NCBI RefSeq assembly: GCF_043099285.1
Contig: NZ_CP170723.1
Location: 2,976,001-3,040,000 of the forward strand
DNA: 64,000 nt
From: Oryzobacter telluris
GTDB lineage: Bacteria > Actinomycetota > Actinomycetes > Actinomycetales > Dermatophilaceae
Direction: 5' to 3'
A program made the position numbers and the translations under genes. The notes below the pieces were generated by a model. It had not been told where the DNA came from. It saw nothing but the letters and a program-made list of their open reading frames with translations, and made no database searches. Shown piece after piece: positions 17,065 to 26,242 of this stretch; position 1 is the first letter of the stretch; every line of letters starts with the position of its first letter.

Positions 17065-19059
17065 CTAGGTCCCGCTCCGCTCCGCTCGCCCGGCCGCGAC
17101 GAGGAGCGGGGCGAGGACGACCGCGACGAACGCGGGGATCACCAGCCCCGAGTCGTTGACGGCGAACCCGACGACGGCCAGGACGACCGCGCCCTCGAGG
17201 ACGACCGTGCCTGCCGCGCTCGGCCGCCACCCGCGCCGCCACGCGACGACGACCACCACGAGCGTGGCCACGGCCATCGCGACCAGTGGTGGCGAGCCGA
17301 GGTTGGCGACGTTCTGCGCGAGCTTGCGCCCGACGACGGCACCCGCCTCCCCCGACACGACCGACTCGACGAAGTCGCCGAGGTGGGTGCGGCTGTCGGC
17401 GGGGCGCAGCCAGTCGAGCACCGCGACGCCGACGACGAGCACGCCAGCCCCGACGACCGCCGCGATGACGCGAACCGGGGTGAGCCGCAGGCGGATCGCG
17501 AGGGCGATGACGAGCAGGCCGCCGAGAAGGAGTCCGGGAGGGCCGCCGAAGTCGGCGCCGAGCGACGGCAGCGCCTCGATGGCGAGGGCGACGACGAGGA
17601 TCCCGAGGGCGGCGCCCGCCGCGGCCCAGCGGCCGATGCGTCGGCTGCCGGCCACCGCCGCCACGACCGCGAGCACGGCGAGGCCGTAGAGGGCGAACGA
17701 GGTGTTCCCGAACCCGTAGAAGCGGCCACCCACCGTGGGGTTCTGGCCGAACACCGAGCCGAGCTGGAGCCGCGAGCCGAGGAGCACGTCGCCGCCGAGG
17801 ACGAGCAGCGTCACCACCGCGACGGTGAGCAGGGCGCCGAGGGGCCGCCGGCGCTCCACCGCGAGCGCCACGACCGTGACGACCGCCACCGCCACGAGGA
17901 GCGCCCCGGCGAACACCGCGCCGGGAGCGACCTCGGTCCACCACGGCACGAGGTTGGCGAGGAACGTCCCCACCGGGAACGCGGCGAGGGCGACTCCGCT
18001 GACCCGAACAGCCTGCGGCAGAGGGCGGTCCGTGCCGTCGCGCCACCAGAGGACCGCGACGACCGCGCACCAGAGCGCGAAGGCTGCGGCCAGCCAGCCG
18101 GTCACCTGGGGGCTCACCTCGCGCAGCGTGGCCGCGCGCGTCTCGAAGCCGACGCGGTCGGACAGCCGCGTCGCCGCGTCGTCGGTCGAGGGCTCGACGA
18201 CGAGCGGGCGTCCGGTGAGGGCCTGGTCACCCACGCCGACCCGGGCCAGCACGGTGGCCGTGACGTCCTGGAGCTGGACGGTCGCCGGCTGTCGGGTCGA
18301 GGAGGAGGTGAGCGTTCCGGGGCCGAAGCCCGGCCCGGCCGCCAGCAGGGCCCGCGGCCGCACGCTCGAGTCGCCGTCGCCCATCCCGACGACGAGGACG
18401 TCGGCCGCAGGGTCGAGGCGGCGAACGGCCTCCACGACGGCGTCCAGGCGCCCGACCGCCTGGCCTCGCTCGGGCTGCTGGTCCGGGAGCGTGCCGCCGT
18501 CGACGAGGACGACCGCGCAGGAGAACGCGTCCGGGAGCTCGGCCGACCAGTGGGGCACCGAGCCCGCGCGGTCGGCCGCACCGACGGCGGCGCCGGGCCC
18601 CACGGCCTCGACGCACGCCCCGGCGCCGTCGACTGCCGTCCCGAGCGTCCCGGGGCGCGCCCCGTAGGACGCGGCCGACGCGGCGGCCAGGTACTGGTCC
18701 CAGAGCGGGACGGCTCCGTCAGCCCCCACCGGGGCCGGCACCCGGCACGGCCCGGCGACGTCGGCGGCGCGGCGCCCGGCGGAGAGGGTGAGCCACCCGT
18801 CGACCGCGCACGAGCGGCTGCGCACCGCCCGCACGGTCAGGGAGGCCCCGGCCCCCTCGTCGGCGAGGGCCCGCAGGTTCGGCACGTCGGCGTCCTCGAG
18901 GTCGGACCACGCCAGTCCGGGGGCACCGACCACGACGAGGCGCCCGTCGTCGGCCGCCGCCGAGGGAGCCGCCGCGGCCGACGCGGGCAGCGCGCCCTGG
19001 CCCGCGAGCGCGACCAGCACCGCCACGGAGGCGAGCAGGCGAGGGAGGAGCCGCGTCAT
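17065..19059 (-). CDS. Large membrane protein with exported alkaline-phosphatase-like domain
   Basis: 664 residues. A signal peptide (about 1-30, LASVAVLVALAGQGALPASA) leads to an extracytoplasmic domain of about 300 residues resembling the alkaline-phosphatase/phosphopentomutase superfamily (VVVGAPGLAWSDLEDADVP; VLVVGMGDGD), although several metal-ligand positions look weak. About eight or more TM helices follow in the C-terminal half. The start ATG overlaps the stop of the six-hairpin glycosidase-like gene (ATGA), so the pair is translationally coupled. A role in cell-envelope polymer remodelling is possible, but no characterised homologue is recognised. Confidence 0.72.
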   Translation of the reverse strand: MTRLLPRLLASVAVLVALAGQGALPASAAAAPSAAADDGRLVVVGAPGLAWSDLEDADVPNLRALADEGAGASLTVRAVRSRSCAVDGWLTLSAGRRAADVAGPCRVPAPVGADGAVPLWDQYLAAASAASYGARPGTLGTAVDGAGACVEAVGPGAAVGAADRAGSVPHWSAELPDAFSCAVVLVDGGTLPDQQPERGQAVGRLDAVVEAVRRLDPAADVLVVGMGDGDSSVRPRALLAAGPGFGPGTLTSSSTRQPATVQLQDVTATVLARVGVGDQALTGRPLVVEPSTDDAATRLSDRVGFETRAATLREVSPQVTGWLAAAFALWCAVVAVLWWRDGTDRPLPQAVRVSGVALAAFPVGTFLANLVPWWTEVAPGAVFAGALLVAVAVVTVVALAVERRRPLGALLTVAVVTLLVLGGDVLLGSRLQLGSVFGQNPTVGGRFYGFGNTSFALYGLAVLAVVAAVAGSRRIGRWAAAGAALGILVVALAIEALPSLGADFGGPPGLLLGGLLVIALAIRLRLTPVRVIAAVVGAGVLVVGVAVLDWLRPADSRTHLGDFVESVVSGEAGAVVGRKLAQNVANLGSPPLVAMAVATLVVVVVAWRRGWRPSAAGTVVLEGAVVLAVVGFAVNDSGLVIPAFVAVVLAPLLVAAGRAERSGT

Positions 19060-20369
19060 GCGGCCCTCACCTGCTCGTGCCGCGCGATGACGACGAGCGC
19101 GGCCGTCCACGCGAGCGGTGCCACCGCCGCCGGGCGCCCGTCGTGCAGCACCTTCTCGGGGAACGAGCCCGCGTCGGTGCGGTGCGCACCGAGCCACTCC
19201 AGGAGCGGCTCGGCCTTGCCCTCGTACCCGGTGGCCGCCCACGCCGAGGCGAACAGCGCGGTCTGCGGGGTCCAGCTGACGCCGTCGTTCTTCCACTCGG
19301 CCCCGGGCGCGAGGCCGCCGGCGGGACGCATCATCGAGGTCTGGGCGCGGTCGACGGCCGACATCACCTCGATGTCGGCGGTCGTGGGGCCGATGGGCGC
19401 CACGAGGAAGGTGACCGCGGCATCCGCCGCCGATCCGCCGAGGAGCCGCGGGTAGCCCATCGGGCCGAACTGCGTGCGGACCTGCCGGGCGAGGAGGTCG
19501 GAGGCGCGGCGGGTGCGGTCGGCCATCGCCATCTCCCCCACGAGCGGCAGCACCTGCGTCACGCTGCGCAGGCCGGCGAGCACGGCGGCGGCGGTGCCGA
19601 GGGTCAGGGTGGTCTCGACGAGCTCCCAGTAGTCGGAGGACGGGGGCGGCAGGGCGGTCTGGGCGTCGATGGAGGCGAGCAGCCGCCGCGCGCACCGCAC
19701 GAGCATCGGGCGCAGGGGGGTCAGCAGCTCGGTGGCCCGGTCGGGGGCGGCCGTCGCCACCTGGCCCGCGGACCAGGCCGCCCACCCGGAGCCGTCGAGC
19801 TGCGGCACGCGGCGGTCGGGGCGGCGCCCCGTGGAGATGTTGTAGCGCGCCTCGAACCAGCCGTCCTCGCGCTGCACCCGCTGGAGGAAGCCCAGCTGCC
19901 GGGCCGCCTGCTCGGCGTGCCCGCACCGGGCCAGCGCGGCCGAGGCGAACGAGACGTCTCGCGGCCAGGCGTAGCGCCACCGGTCGGTCCAGCCGGCCAC
20001 CGACACCGGCAGCCCGTCGGACAGCACCCGCAGGTCGAGCAGGGCCGAGCGCAGGACGTCGTCGCCGCCGTCGAGGCGCCGCCGCACCCACGGCGCGCAC
20101 TCCTCGAGCCACGCCAGCTCCTCCTCGACGAGGAGGCTGCTCTGCGGCCGTCCCGCGAGGACCCGCGTGCCCGGGACCACGCGGTCGAGGTGCCCCACGG
20201 GCACGAGCTCGCGGGCTCCGCCACCGGAGAACGCCACCGTCTCGCTGTAGAGGGGCACCTCGGCGCGCATGATCCGCTCGGTGATGCTCCAGTACGCGGC
20301 CCCCGAGTACGCCGCCGCGCCCACTCCGCCGAGCAGCGCCCGGCGTGCGATGCGGGAGTTCGGGGCCAC
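19056..20369 (-). CDS. Exported six-hairpin glycosidase-like (GH15-like) protein
   Basis: 437 residues from GTG 20369. The N-terminus has a twin-arginine-like start (SRIARRALLGGVGAAAYSGAAY), suggesting Tat export or membrane anchoring. The rest is an (alpha/alpha)6 barrel of glucoamylase type: WRYAWPRDVSFASAAL (about 127-142) is the typical GH15 substrate-binding motif, then EDGWFEARYN. The usual catalytic Glu of GH15 could not be placed with certainty. It is coupled to the phosphatase-like membrane protein gene downstream. It may act on an alpha-glucan or envelope glycan; substrate unknown. Confidence 0.72.
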   Translation of the reverse strand: MAPNSRIARRALLGGVGAAAYSGAAYWSITERIMRAEVPLYSETVAFSGGGARELVPVGHLDRVVPGTRVLAGRPQSSLLVEEELAWLEECAPWVRRRLDGGDDVLRSALLDLRVLSDGLPVSVAGWTDRWRYAWPRDVSFASAALARCGHAEQAARQLGFLQRVQREDGWFEARYNISTGRRPDRRVPQLDGSGWAAWSAGQVATAAPDRATELLTPLRPMLVRCARRLLASIDAQTALPPPSSDYWELVETTLTLGTAAAVLAGLRSVTQVLPLVGEMAMADRTRRASDLLARQVRTQFGPMGYPRLLGGSAADAAVTFLVAPIGPTTADIEVMSAVDRAQTSMMRPAGGLAPGAEWKNDGVSWTPQTALFASAWAATGYEGKAEPLLEWLGAHRTDAGSFPEKVLHDGRPAAVAPLAWTAALVVIARHEQVRAA

Positions 20370-20474
20370 GACGGCACGGTATCCCGCGCCTCCCCCGGCC
20401 GTCCCGAGCACCCCGTGAGCCGGATCACGCCGTGCCCGCCGTCACACGCGCCGGGCAGCCCGCGCGGGTCCCGC

Positions 20475-20480
20475 TAGTTT
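20475..20480 (+). promoter_or_regulatory. Possible -10 box of ccr
   Basis: TAGTTT stands out in very GC-rich DNA, about 57 nt before the ccr ATG. It would give a leader of roughly 50 nt containing AAGGAG (20523-20528) at 9-nt spacing from the ATG at 20538. That ribosome-binding site decides the start against an in-frame GTG at 20490. Confidence 0.35.
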
Positions 20481-20537
20481 CGCCGGAAGGTGTCTGCCGA
20501 CGACGCTGTCCGACCTCACGCCAAGGAGCACGACCGC

Positions 20538-21878
20538 ATGGACCAGATCCGCGAGGCCATCCTCTCCGGGGACCGCAGCGAGGCCACCTACGCCGGGATC
20601 TCCATCCCGCAGGCCTACCGCGCCGCGACGGTGCACAAGGACGAGGTCGAGATGTTCGCCGACCTCCCGACCAAGGAGAAGGACCCCCGCAAGTCCCTCC
20701 ACGTCGAGGACGTCCCGGTCCCCGAGCTCGCCCCCGGTGAGGCCCTCGTCGCGGTCATGGCCAGCGCCATCAACTACAACACCGTGTGGACCTCGATCTT
20801 CGAGCCGGTCTCCACCTTCGGCTTCCTCGAGCGCTACGGCCGCACCTCCGAGTTCGCCAAGCGCCACGACCTGCCCTACCACGTGATCGGCTCCGACCTC
20901 GCGGGCGTCGTGCTGCGCACCGGCCCCGGCGTCACCAAGTGGAAGCCGGGCACCGAGGTCGTCGCCCACTGCCTCTCGGTCGAGCTCGAGGACGCCGAGG
21001 GCCACGACGACACGATGATGGACCCGCAGCAGCGGATCTGGGGCTTCGAGACCAACTTCGGCGGCCTCGCCGAGCTCGCCATCGTCAAGGCCAACCAGCT
21101 GATGCCCAAGCCGGCCCACCTCACGTGGGAGGAGGCCGCCTCCCCCGGCCTGGTCAACAGCACCGCCTACCGCCAGCTCATCAGCAAGAACGGCGCCGCG
21201 ATGAAGCTCGGTGACCGCGTCCTCATCTGGGGCGCGTCCGGCGGCCTCGGCTCGTACGCGACGCAGATGGCCCTGGCCGGCGGCGCCACCCCGGTCTGCG
21301 TCGTCTCCTCCCCCGAGAAGGCCGCGATCTGCCGCGCGATGGGCGCCGAGCTCATCATCGACCGGTCCGCCGAGGGCTACCGGTTCTGGAACGAGGACGA
21401 CACCGCCCAGGACCCCAAGGAGTGGCAGCGCCTGGGCAAGAAGATCCGCGAGCTCACCGGCGGGCACGACGTCGACATCGTCTTCGAGCACCCCGGCCGC
21501 GAGACCTTCGGCGCCAGCGTCTACGTGGCACGCAAGGGCGGCACGATCGTCACCTGCGCCTCGACCTCCGGGTACATGCACGAGTACGACAACCGCTACC
21601 TCTGGATGAACCTCAAGCGGATCGTCAGCTCGCACTTCGCCAACTACCGCGAGGCGTGGGAGGCCAACGAGCTCGTCAACCGCGGCCTCATCCAGCCGAC
21701 GCTGTCGAAGACCTACCGCCTGGAGGACGTGGGCCAGGCCGCGCTCGACGTCCACCGCAACGCCCACCAGGGCAAGGTCGGCGTCCTCACGCTCTCCCCG
21801 GAGGCCGGGCTCGGCGTCACCGACACCGAGAGGCGCGAGCGGCTCGCCCCGGCCATCAACCGGTTCCGCGACGCCTGA
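20538..21878 (+). CDS. ccr: Crotonyl-CoA carboxylase/reductase
   Basis: 446 residues, an MDR-superfamily enzyme. It reductively carboxylates crotonyl-CoA with CO2 and NADPH to (2S)-ethylmalonyl-CoA, the key step of the ethylmalonyl-CoA pathway, and also supplies polyketide extender units. The CO2-binding residues described for the Kitasatospora setae enzyme are all present by position: Asn81 (SAINYNTVW), Phe170-Glu171 (IWGFETNFGG) and His about 366 (IVSSHFANY; His365 in K. setae). The NADPH fold is at VLIWGASGGLGSYATQMAL. These residues separate it from plain crotonyl-CoA reductases. No polyketide genes are near, so central carbon metabolism is the likely role. Confidence 0.96.
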   Translation: MDQIREAILSGDRSEATYAGISIPQAYRAATVHKDEVEMFADLPTKEKDPRKSLHVEDVPVPELAPGEALVAVMASAINYNTVWTSIFEPVSTFGFLERYGRTSEFAKRHDLPYHVIGSDLAGVVLRTGPGVTKWKPGTEVVAHCLSVELEDAEGHDDTMMDPQQRIWGFETNFGGLAELAIVKANQLMPKPAHLTWEEAASPGLVNSTAYRQLISKNGAAMKLGDRVLIWGASGGLGSYATQMALAGGATPVCVVSSPEKAAICRAMGAELIIDRSAEGYRFWNEDDTAQDPKEWQRLGKKIRELTGGHDVDIVFEHPGRETFGASVYVARKGGTIVTCASTSGYMHEYDNRYLWMNLKRIVSSHFANYREAWEANELVNRGLIQPTLSKTYRLEDVGQAALDVHRNAHQGKVGVLTLSPEAGLGVTDTERRERLAPAINRFRDA

Positions 21879-21946
21879 GAGCGCGCCGGTCGCGGCGTCC
21901 GGGCCGTGCCGCACCGCGCCACTAGGGTGGCCGCGGGAGGTGCGAC

Positions 21947-23221
21947 GTGGACGTGTCGAGGTTGTGGGCCCCGGTGACCCGGTGGGGCGATTTCCGACGC
22001 CGCCAGCTGGCCGCGCTCGAGGAGAGCAACCGCATCGCCGCGCAGGCGGTCGACGACGACGGCTCGCCCGCGCCCGCCGGCGACCCCGGTCCTGGTCCCG
22101 CGCCCACCCTCGGTCCCGGCCCGGCCACCGGTGAGGGCGCCGGCAGCGTCCCGGTCGCGCCCTACGGCATCGTCGGGCAGCCGCTCAACCGGCACTCGCC
22201 GTTCTACATCGGCTTCTACGGCGCCACCGGCGCGATCCTCGCGGTCGGGCTCTGGCAGCTGGCCGGGCGCATCACCACGACCCTCACCGTGCTCGTCGTC
22301 GCGTTCTTCCTCACCCTGGCGCTCAACCCGATCGTCGACTGGCTCGTGGCCCGGGGGGTCCGGCGCTCCGGGGCGGTCGGGAGCGTCTTCCTCGGCCTCA
22401 TCGTCGTGTTCGTCGTGCTCGGCTTCCTCGTCATCCCCCCCGTCGTCGACCAGGGCGGGCAGCTGGCCCAGCAGGCCCCCTCGTACGTCCAGGACGTCCT
22501 CAACAGCCGGTGGGTGCGCGAGCTCGACAAGAACTACGACGTCATCGACAAGGTGCAGGCCGAGCTGACCCAGCGGATGTCCGACCAGCAGTTCCTCGAG
22601 GGGGTGCTCGGCGGGATCCTCGGGGCGGGGCGCGCCGTCGTCACCGGGGTCTTCCAGGTCCTCACGGTCCTCGTGCTGACGCTGTACTTCATGGCCGCCT
22701 TGCCCCGGGTCAAGCAGAGCCTCTACGCGATGGTGCCGTCCACGCGCCGGGCGCGGGTGGTCTCGCTGTCGGAGGAGATCATGCGGCGGGTCGGCTCGTA
22801 CGCCATCGGCCAGGTCTCCATCGCGACCTTCAACGCGATCATGTCCTACATCATGATGTCGCTGCTCGGCATCGAGTACGCGGCCGTCCTCGCGGTGTCG
22901 GTCGGGTTCCTCGGGCTCGTCCCGATGGTCGGTGCCACCCTGGGCGCCGTGCTCGTCTGCCTCGTGGCGTTCTTCGACGAGCCGCAGAAGGCGGTCATCG
23001 CCGCGGTCTACTACCTCGTCTACCAGCAGATCGAGAACTACCTCATCGCCCCGCGGATCATGCAGCGCACCGTGTCTGTCCCCGGTCCGGTCACCATCGT
23101 CGCGGCGCTCACCGGTGGGGCGCTGCTCGGGATGCTCGGGGCGCTGCTCGCGATCCCGGTCGCGGCCGGGCTGCTGCTGCTCTACGAAGAGGTGCTCGTC
23201 CCGCGCCAGCGGCGCGTCTGA
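21947..23221 (+). CDS. AI-2E family transporter (PF01594-type membrane protein)
   Basis: 424 residues from a GTG with GGGAGG six bases upstream; TAGGGT at 21923-21928 may be its -10 box. A Pro/Gly-rich cytoplasmic N-terminus of about 80 residues precedes about seven TM helices with the family's long soluble loop (about 180-250). The late LGLVPMVGATLGAV and the YQQIENYLIAPRIM stretch are characteristic of the family. Characterised relatives include autoinducer-2 exporters and Na+/H+ antiporters, so the name does not prove the substrate. Confidence 0.88.
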   Translation: MDVSRLWAPVTRWGDFRRRQLAALEESNRIAAQAVDDDGSPAPAGDPGPGPAPTLGPGPATGEGAGSVPVAPYGIVGQPLNRHSPFYIGFYGATGAILAVGLWQLAGRITTTLTVLVVAFFLTLALNPIVDWLVARGVRRSGAVGSVFLGLIVVFVVLGFLVIPPVVDQGGQLAQQAPSYVQDVLNSRWVRELDKNYDVIDKVQAELTQRMSDQQFLEGVLGGILGAGRAVVTGVFQVLTVLVLTLYFMAALPRVKQSLYAMVPSTRRARVVSLSEEIMRRVGSYAIGQVSIATFNAIMSYIMMSLLGIEYAAVLAVSVGFLGLVPMVGATLGAVLVCLVAFFDEPQKAVIAAVYYLVYQQIENYLIAPRIMQRTVSVPGPVTIVAALTGGALLGMLGALLAIPVAAGLLLLYEEVLVPRQRRV

Positions 23222-23238
23222 CGCTCGCTCTTCCGCCC

Positions 23239-23526
23239 TCAGGGGCGGGCGGTGTGGCGAGCCTGCCAGCAGCGGGTGTGCCAGTGCCGGCGCTCGTCGA
23301 TGCCGCCGACGCCCTCGGCCGGCCAGACCACCACGTGCGGCGTTCCGGCGGCGACGCCCTGGTGGCAGCCGGGACAGCGGTACTCGCGGGTGGCGCTGGC
23401 GCCGGTGAGCCGGCGCACGTACCAGGGGCGGCCGCCGAAGGTCTCCGTCGAGACCTCGCCCGAGCCCGAGAGCGGGCGCTCGTCGAGGTCGCGACGGCGA
23501 CGGTTGGCCCGGGGCATGGGGTCCAT
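23239..23526 (-). CDS. Small zinc-ribbon-like protein
   Basis: 95 residues (an ATG three codons later is equally possible). A basic N-terminus (RANRRRRDLDERPL) is followed by GGRPWYVRRLTG, then CPGCHQGV and HWHTRCWQ, a CxxC...HxxxC arrangement that could bind one zinc ion. Proteins of this size and pattern recur in actinobacteria without an assigned function. It is encoded convergent with the AI-2E transporter and downstream of the FAD-GcvT gene. It may bind nucleic acid, but that is a guess. Confidence 0.65.
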   Translation of the reverse strand: MDPMPRANRRRRDLDERPLSGSGEVSTETFGGRPWYVRRLTGASATREYRCPGCHQGVAAGTPHVVVWPAEGVGGIDERRHWHTRCWQARHTARP

Positions 23527-23568
23527 CGTCCCAGACCCGGGGTGTCCCTCCGCCCGGTGGTGCCCCGG

Positions 23569-26187
23569 TCAGCCGGTGACGCGGGCGGACGTCGGGTCGT
23601 AGAGCGGGCGCAGCGAGACGCGGGCCGGGTGCCGCGTGCCGGCGACGTCGACCTCCCAGGTGCCGTCGGCGAGCCACTGCGGGGTGACCGGCCCGTCACC
23701 GCCGACGAACGCCAGGCCCACGGCCGCGCCGAGGGTCCAGCCGTACGAGGCGGCGCGGACGTAGCCGACGACGACGCCGTCGCGCAGCACCGGCTCGGCG
23801 TGGAAGAGCAGCGGCTCGGGGTCGTCGAGCAGCACCTGGACCAGCCGGTGGTGCGGGGTCCCGCGTTCCCTGGCCGCCACGGTGGCCTCGCGGCCGGTGA
23901 ACCCGCCCGGCTTGTCGAGCGCGACGGCGAAGCCGAGCCCGACGCCCCAGACGTCGTCGGTGTTGTCGATGTCGTGGCCGAAGTCGCGGTACGCCTTCTC
24001 CATCCGCAGGCTCGACAGGGCGCGCAGGCCGACGGGCCGGATGCCGTGCGGCGCACCGGAGTCCAGCACGGCGTCCCAGACGTCGGTGGCTCGGTCGGCC
24101 GGCACGTACAGCTCCCAGCCCAGCTCGCCGAGGTAGGTGATCCGGATGGCGAGGACGTCGGCGCCGGCGATCTCGACGCGTCGGGCGTCGCGGAAGGCGA
24201 TGGCGTCGGCGCTCCAGTCGGTGGCCGGGGCCGCCGCGGCGAGGGTGTCGCGCGAGGCGGGGCCCTGGACGGTGAGCAGCGCGAGGTCGGTCGTGACGTC
24301 CTCGACGGTGGCGTCGGCATCACCCACGGCGCGGCGCAGGATGGCCTCGACGCGGCCGTGCGCGGTGTCCGAGGCGATGACGAGGAAGTCGTCGGCGGCC
24401 AGCCGGGTCACCGTGAGGTCGGCCTCGATGAGCCCGTCCTCTCCCAGCCACTGCGTGTACGTGATCCGCCCGTCGGCGGTGTTCACCGCTCCGGCGGAGA
24501 GCCGGTCGAGGACGGCGCCGGCCTCCGCGCCGCGCACCGCGAACTTCGCCATGAACGACATGTCCATGAGCCCCACGGCCTCACGGACCGTGCGGTGCTC
24601 CTCGCGCCAGCGCGGGAACCACGGGCGGTGGACCCAGCCGGGCTCCCCGGGGTCGGCGGTCTCGCCGCGGCCGGCGTACCAGTCGGCCGACTCCCAGCCG
24701 GAGACGTCGCGCAGCTTGGCACCCTCCGCCACGAGGCGGTCGTGCACCGGCGAGCGGAGGGCACCGCGCCCGGTCTTCAGCTCGATGCCGGGGGCGTGCG
24801 ACGCGTAGACGGTCCCCAGGACCTCCACCGTGCGCTCGGCGCGGCGGGTGGGGTCGAGCTGCCAGTCCCGGAAGCGGGCGACGTCGAAACCGGTGACGTC
24901 GACGTCGGGGCGCCCGGTCGCCATCCACTGGGCGACGACGCGGCCCAGGCCGCCGGCCGACAGCACGCCGACGGAGTTCAGGCCGGCGCACACGAAGTAC
25001 CCGTGGATGCCGGGCGCCTCGCCGACCGCCGGTGACAGGTCGGGCGTGAACGACTCGGGGCCGCAGAAGAAGGTGCGGATGCCGACGGTCTCCACCACGG
25101 GAACGCGGCTCATGGCCTTCTCGACGAAGGGACCCATCCGGTCCCAGTCGGGCTGCAGGGTGGTGAAGCTCGCGTCCTTGGGGATGCCGTCGACCTTCCA
25201 CGCCGCGGCGACCGGCTCGAAGAGGCCGACCATCATGCCGCCGCCCTCCTCGCGGTAGTAGCCGTAGGAGGCGGGGTCCTCGAACACCGGGGCGTCCGGG
25301 CTCATGCCGTCGATCGGCTCGGTGACGAGGTAGTAGTGCTCGGCGGCCTGGTTGGGCACGACGACGCCGTTGCGCTCACCCAGCTCCCGCGCCCACATCC
25401 CGGCGCAGTTGACGACGAGCTCGCACTCGACGTCGCCCGCGTCGGTGCGCACGCCGGTGACCTCCTCGACGAGGCCCCTGGGCCGGGTCAGCACCTGCTC
25501 GACGCTGACTCCCTCGACCACCCGCACCCCGAGGTCGCGGGCGCCGCGGGCCAGGCTCATCGTGAGGTCGACGGGGTTGACCCGTCCGTCGCCGGGCACG
25601 TGGAAGCCGGCGAGGAGGTCGTCGGTGCGGGCCAGCGGGAACAGCTCGGACATCTCGCGCGCGCCGATCTCCTCGACCTCCAGGCCCAGGTGCCGCTGGA
25701 AGGCCGCCACCCGGCGGTACTCCTCGAGCCGGTCAGCATCTGCTGCGGCCTCGATGAGCCCGACCGGCTTGAACCCCGTGGCGACGCCGGTCTCGGCCTC
25801 GAGCCGGGCGTAGAGGTCGCGGGAGTACAGGCGCAGGCGGGTGCTGGTCTCGCTGAAGGAGCCGAAGCACGTCATCAGGCCCGCGGCGTGCCAGGTGGTG
25901 CCCGAGGTGAGCCGGTCGCGCTCGAGGACGAGCACGTCGGTGACCCCGAGGTGGGCCAGGTGGTACGCGATCGAGGTCCCGATGACCCCGCCCCCGATGA
26001 CCACCACCCTGGCCCGCGCCGGCAGCGCCGGGGTGCGACGGCCGGAGGAGGCCTCTGCAGTGGGGGTGCCCCCTGCAGTGGGGGTGGACCCTGCAGTGGG
26101 GGTGGACCCTGCAGTGGGGGTGGACCCTGCAGTGGGGGTGCCCCCTGCAGTGGGGGTGGCCGACGGGTCCGGGGCAGCGCTGCTCAC
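23569..26187 (-). CDS. FAD-dependent oxidoreductase with GcvT domain (dimethylglycine/sarcosine dehydrogenase-like)
   Basis: 872 residues from GTG 26187 (another GTG at 26208 is possible). After a repetitive N-terminus comes a DAO-type FAD domain: ARVVVIGGGVIGTSIAYHLA is the dinucleotide motif and LTSGTTWHAAGL holds the histidine that carries covalent FAD in dimethylglycine and sarcosine dehydrogenases. An FAO_M-like bridge (about 425-480) and folate-binding GcvT domains (about 485-865) follow. Family enzymes demethylate N-methyl glycines and pass formaldehyde to tetrahydrofolate. No heterotetrameric sox genes are nearby, so this is a single-chain type. The tandem-repeat N-terminus is unusual (see the repeat entry). 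Confidence 0.88.
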   Translation of the reverse strand: MSSAAPDPSATPTAGGTPTAGSTPTAGSTPTAGSTPTAGGTPTAEASSGRRTPALPARARVVVIGGGVIGTSIAYHLAHLGVTDVLVLERDRLTSGTTWHAAGLMTCFGSFSETSTRLRLYSRDLYARLEAETGVATGFKPVGLIEAAADADRLEEYRRVAAFQRHLGLEVEEIGAREMSELFPLARTDDLLAGFHVPGDGRVNPVDLTMSLARGARDLGVRVVEGVSVEQVLTRPRGLVEEVTGVRTDAGDVECELVVNCAGMWARELGERNGVVVPNQAAEHYYLVTEPIDGMSPDAPVFEDPASYGYYREEGGGMMVGLFEPVAAAWKVDGIPKDASFTTLQPDWDRMGPFVEKAMSRVPVVETVGIRTFFCGPESFTPDLSPAVGEAPGIHGYFVCAGLNSVGVLSAGGLGRVVAQWMATGRPDVDVTGFDVARFRDWQLDPTRRAERTVEVLGTVYASHAPGIELKTGRGALRSPVHDRLVAEGAKLRDVSGWESADWYAGRGETADPGEPGWVHRPWFPRWREEHRTVREAVGLMDMSFMAKFAVRGAEAGAVLDRLSAGAVNTADGRITYTQWLGEDGLIEADLTVTRLAADDFLVIASDTAHGRVEAILRRAVGDADATVEDVTTDLALLTVQGPASRDTLAAAAPATDWSADAIAFRDARRVEIAGADVLAIRITYLGELGWELYVPADRATDVWDAVLDSGAPHGIRPVGLRALSSLRMEKAYRDFGHDIDNTDDVWGVGLGFAVALDKPGGFTGREATVAARERGTPHHRLVQVLLDDPEPLLFHAEPVLRDGVVVGYVRAASYGWTLGAAVGLAFVGGDGPVTPQWLADGTWEVDVAGTRHPARVSLRPLYDPTSARVTG
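26055..26160 (-). repeat. 18-bp tandem repeat, six copies, inside the FAD-GcvT gene
   Basis: Six units containing CTGCAGTGGGGGTG start at 18-bp intervals (26055, 26073, 26091, 26109, 26127, 26145). On the minus strand they encode about six repeats of (G/S)-T-P-T-A-(G/S). Unit lengths divisible by three keep the frame, so copy number could vary without breaking the gene. The segment lies before the FAD domain and is probably a flexible linker. Confidence 0.9.
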
Positions 26188-26242
26188 CCCCGGGACTCTA
26201 GTGACCACCCCACCCGCCGCCCTGACCTCCCCCCTCCCCCTC

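Noticed and set aside
26055..26160. Regular repeats considered as a CRISPR array
   Set aside because: Units are contiguous 18-bp copies with no spacers and lie in frame inside a gene; no cas genes in the window.
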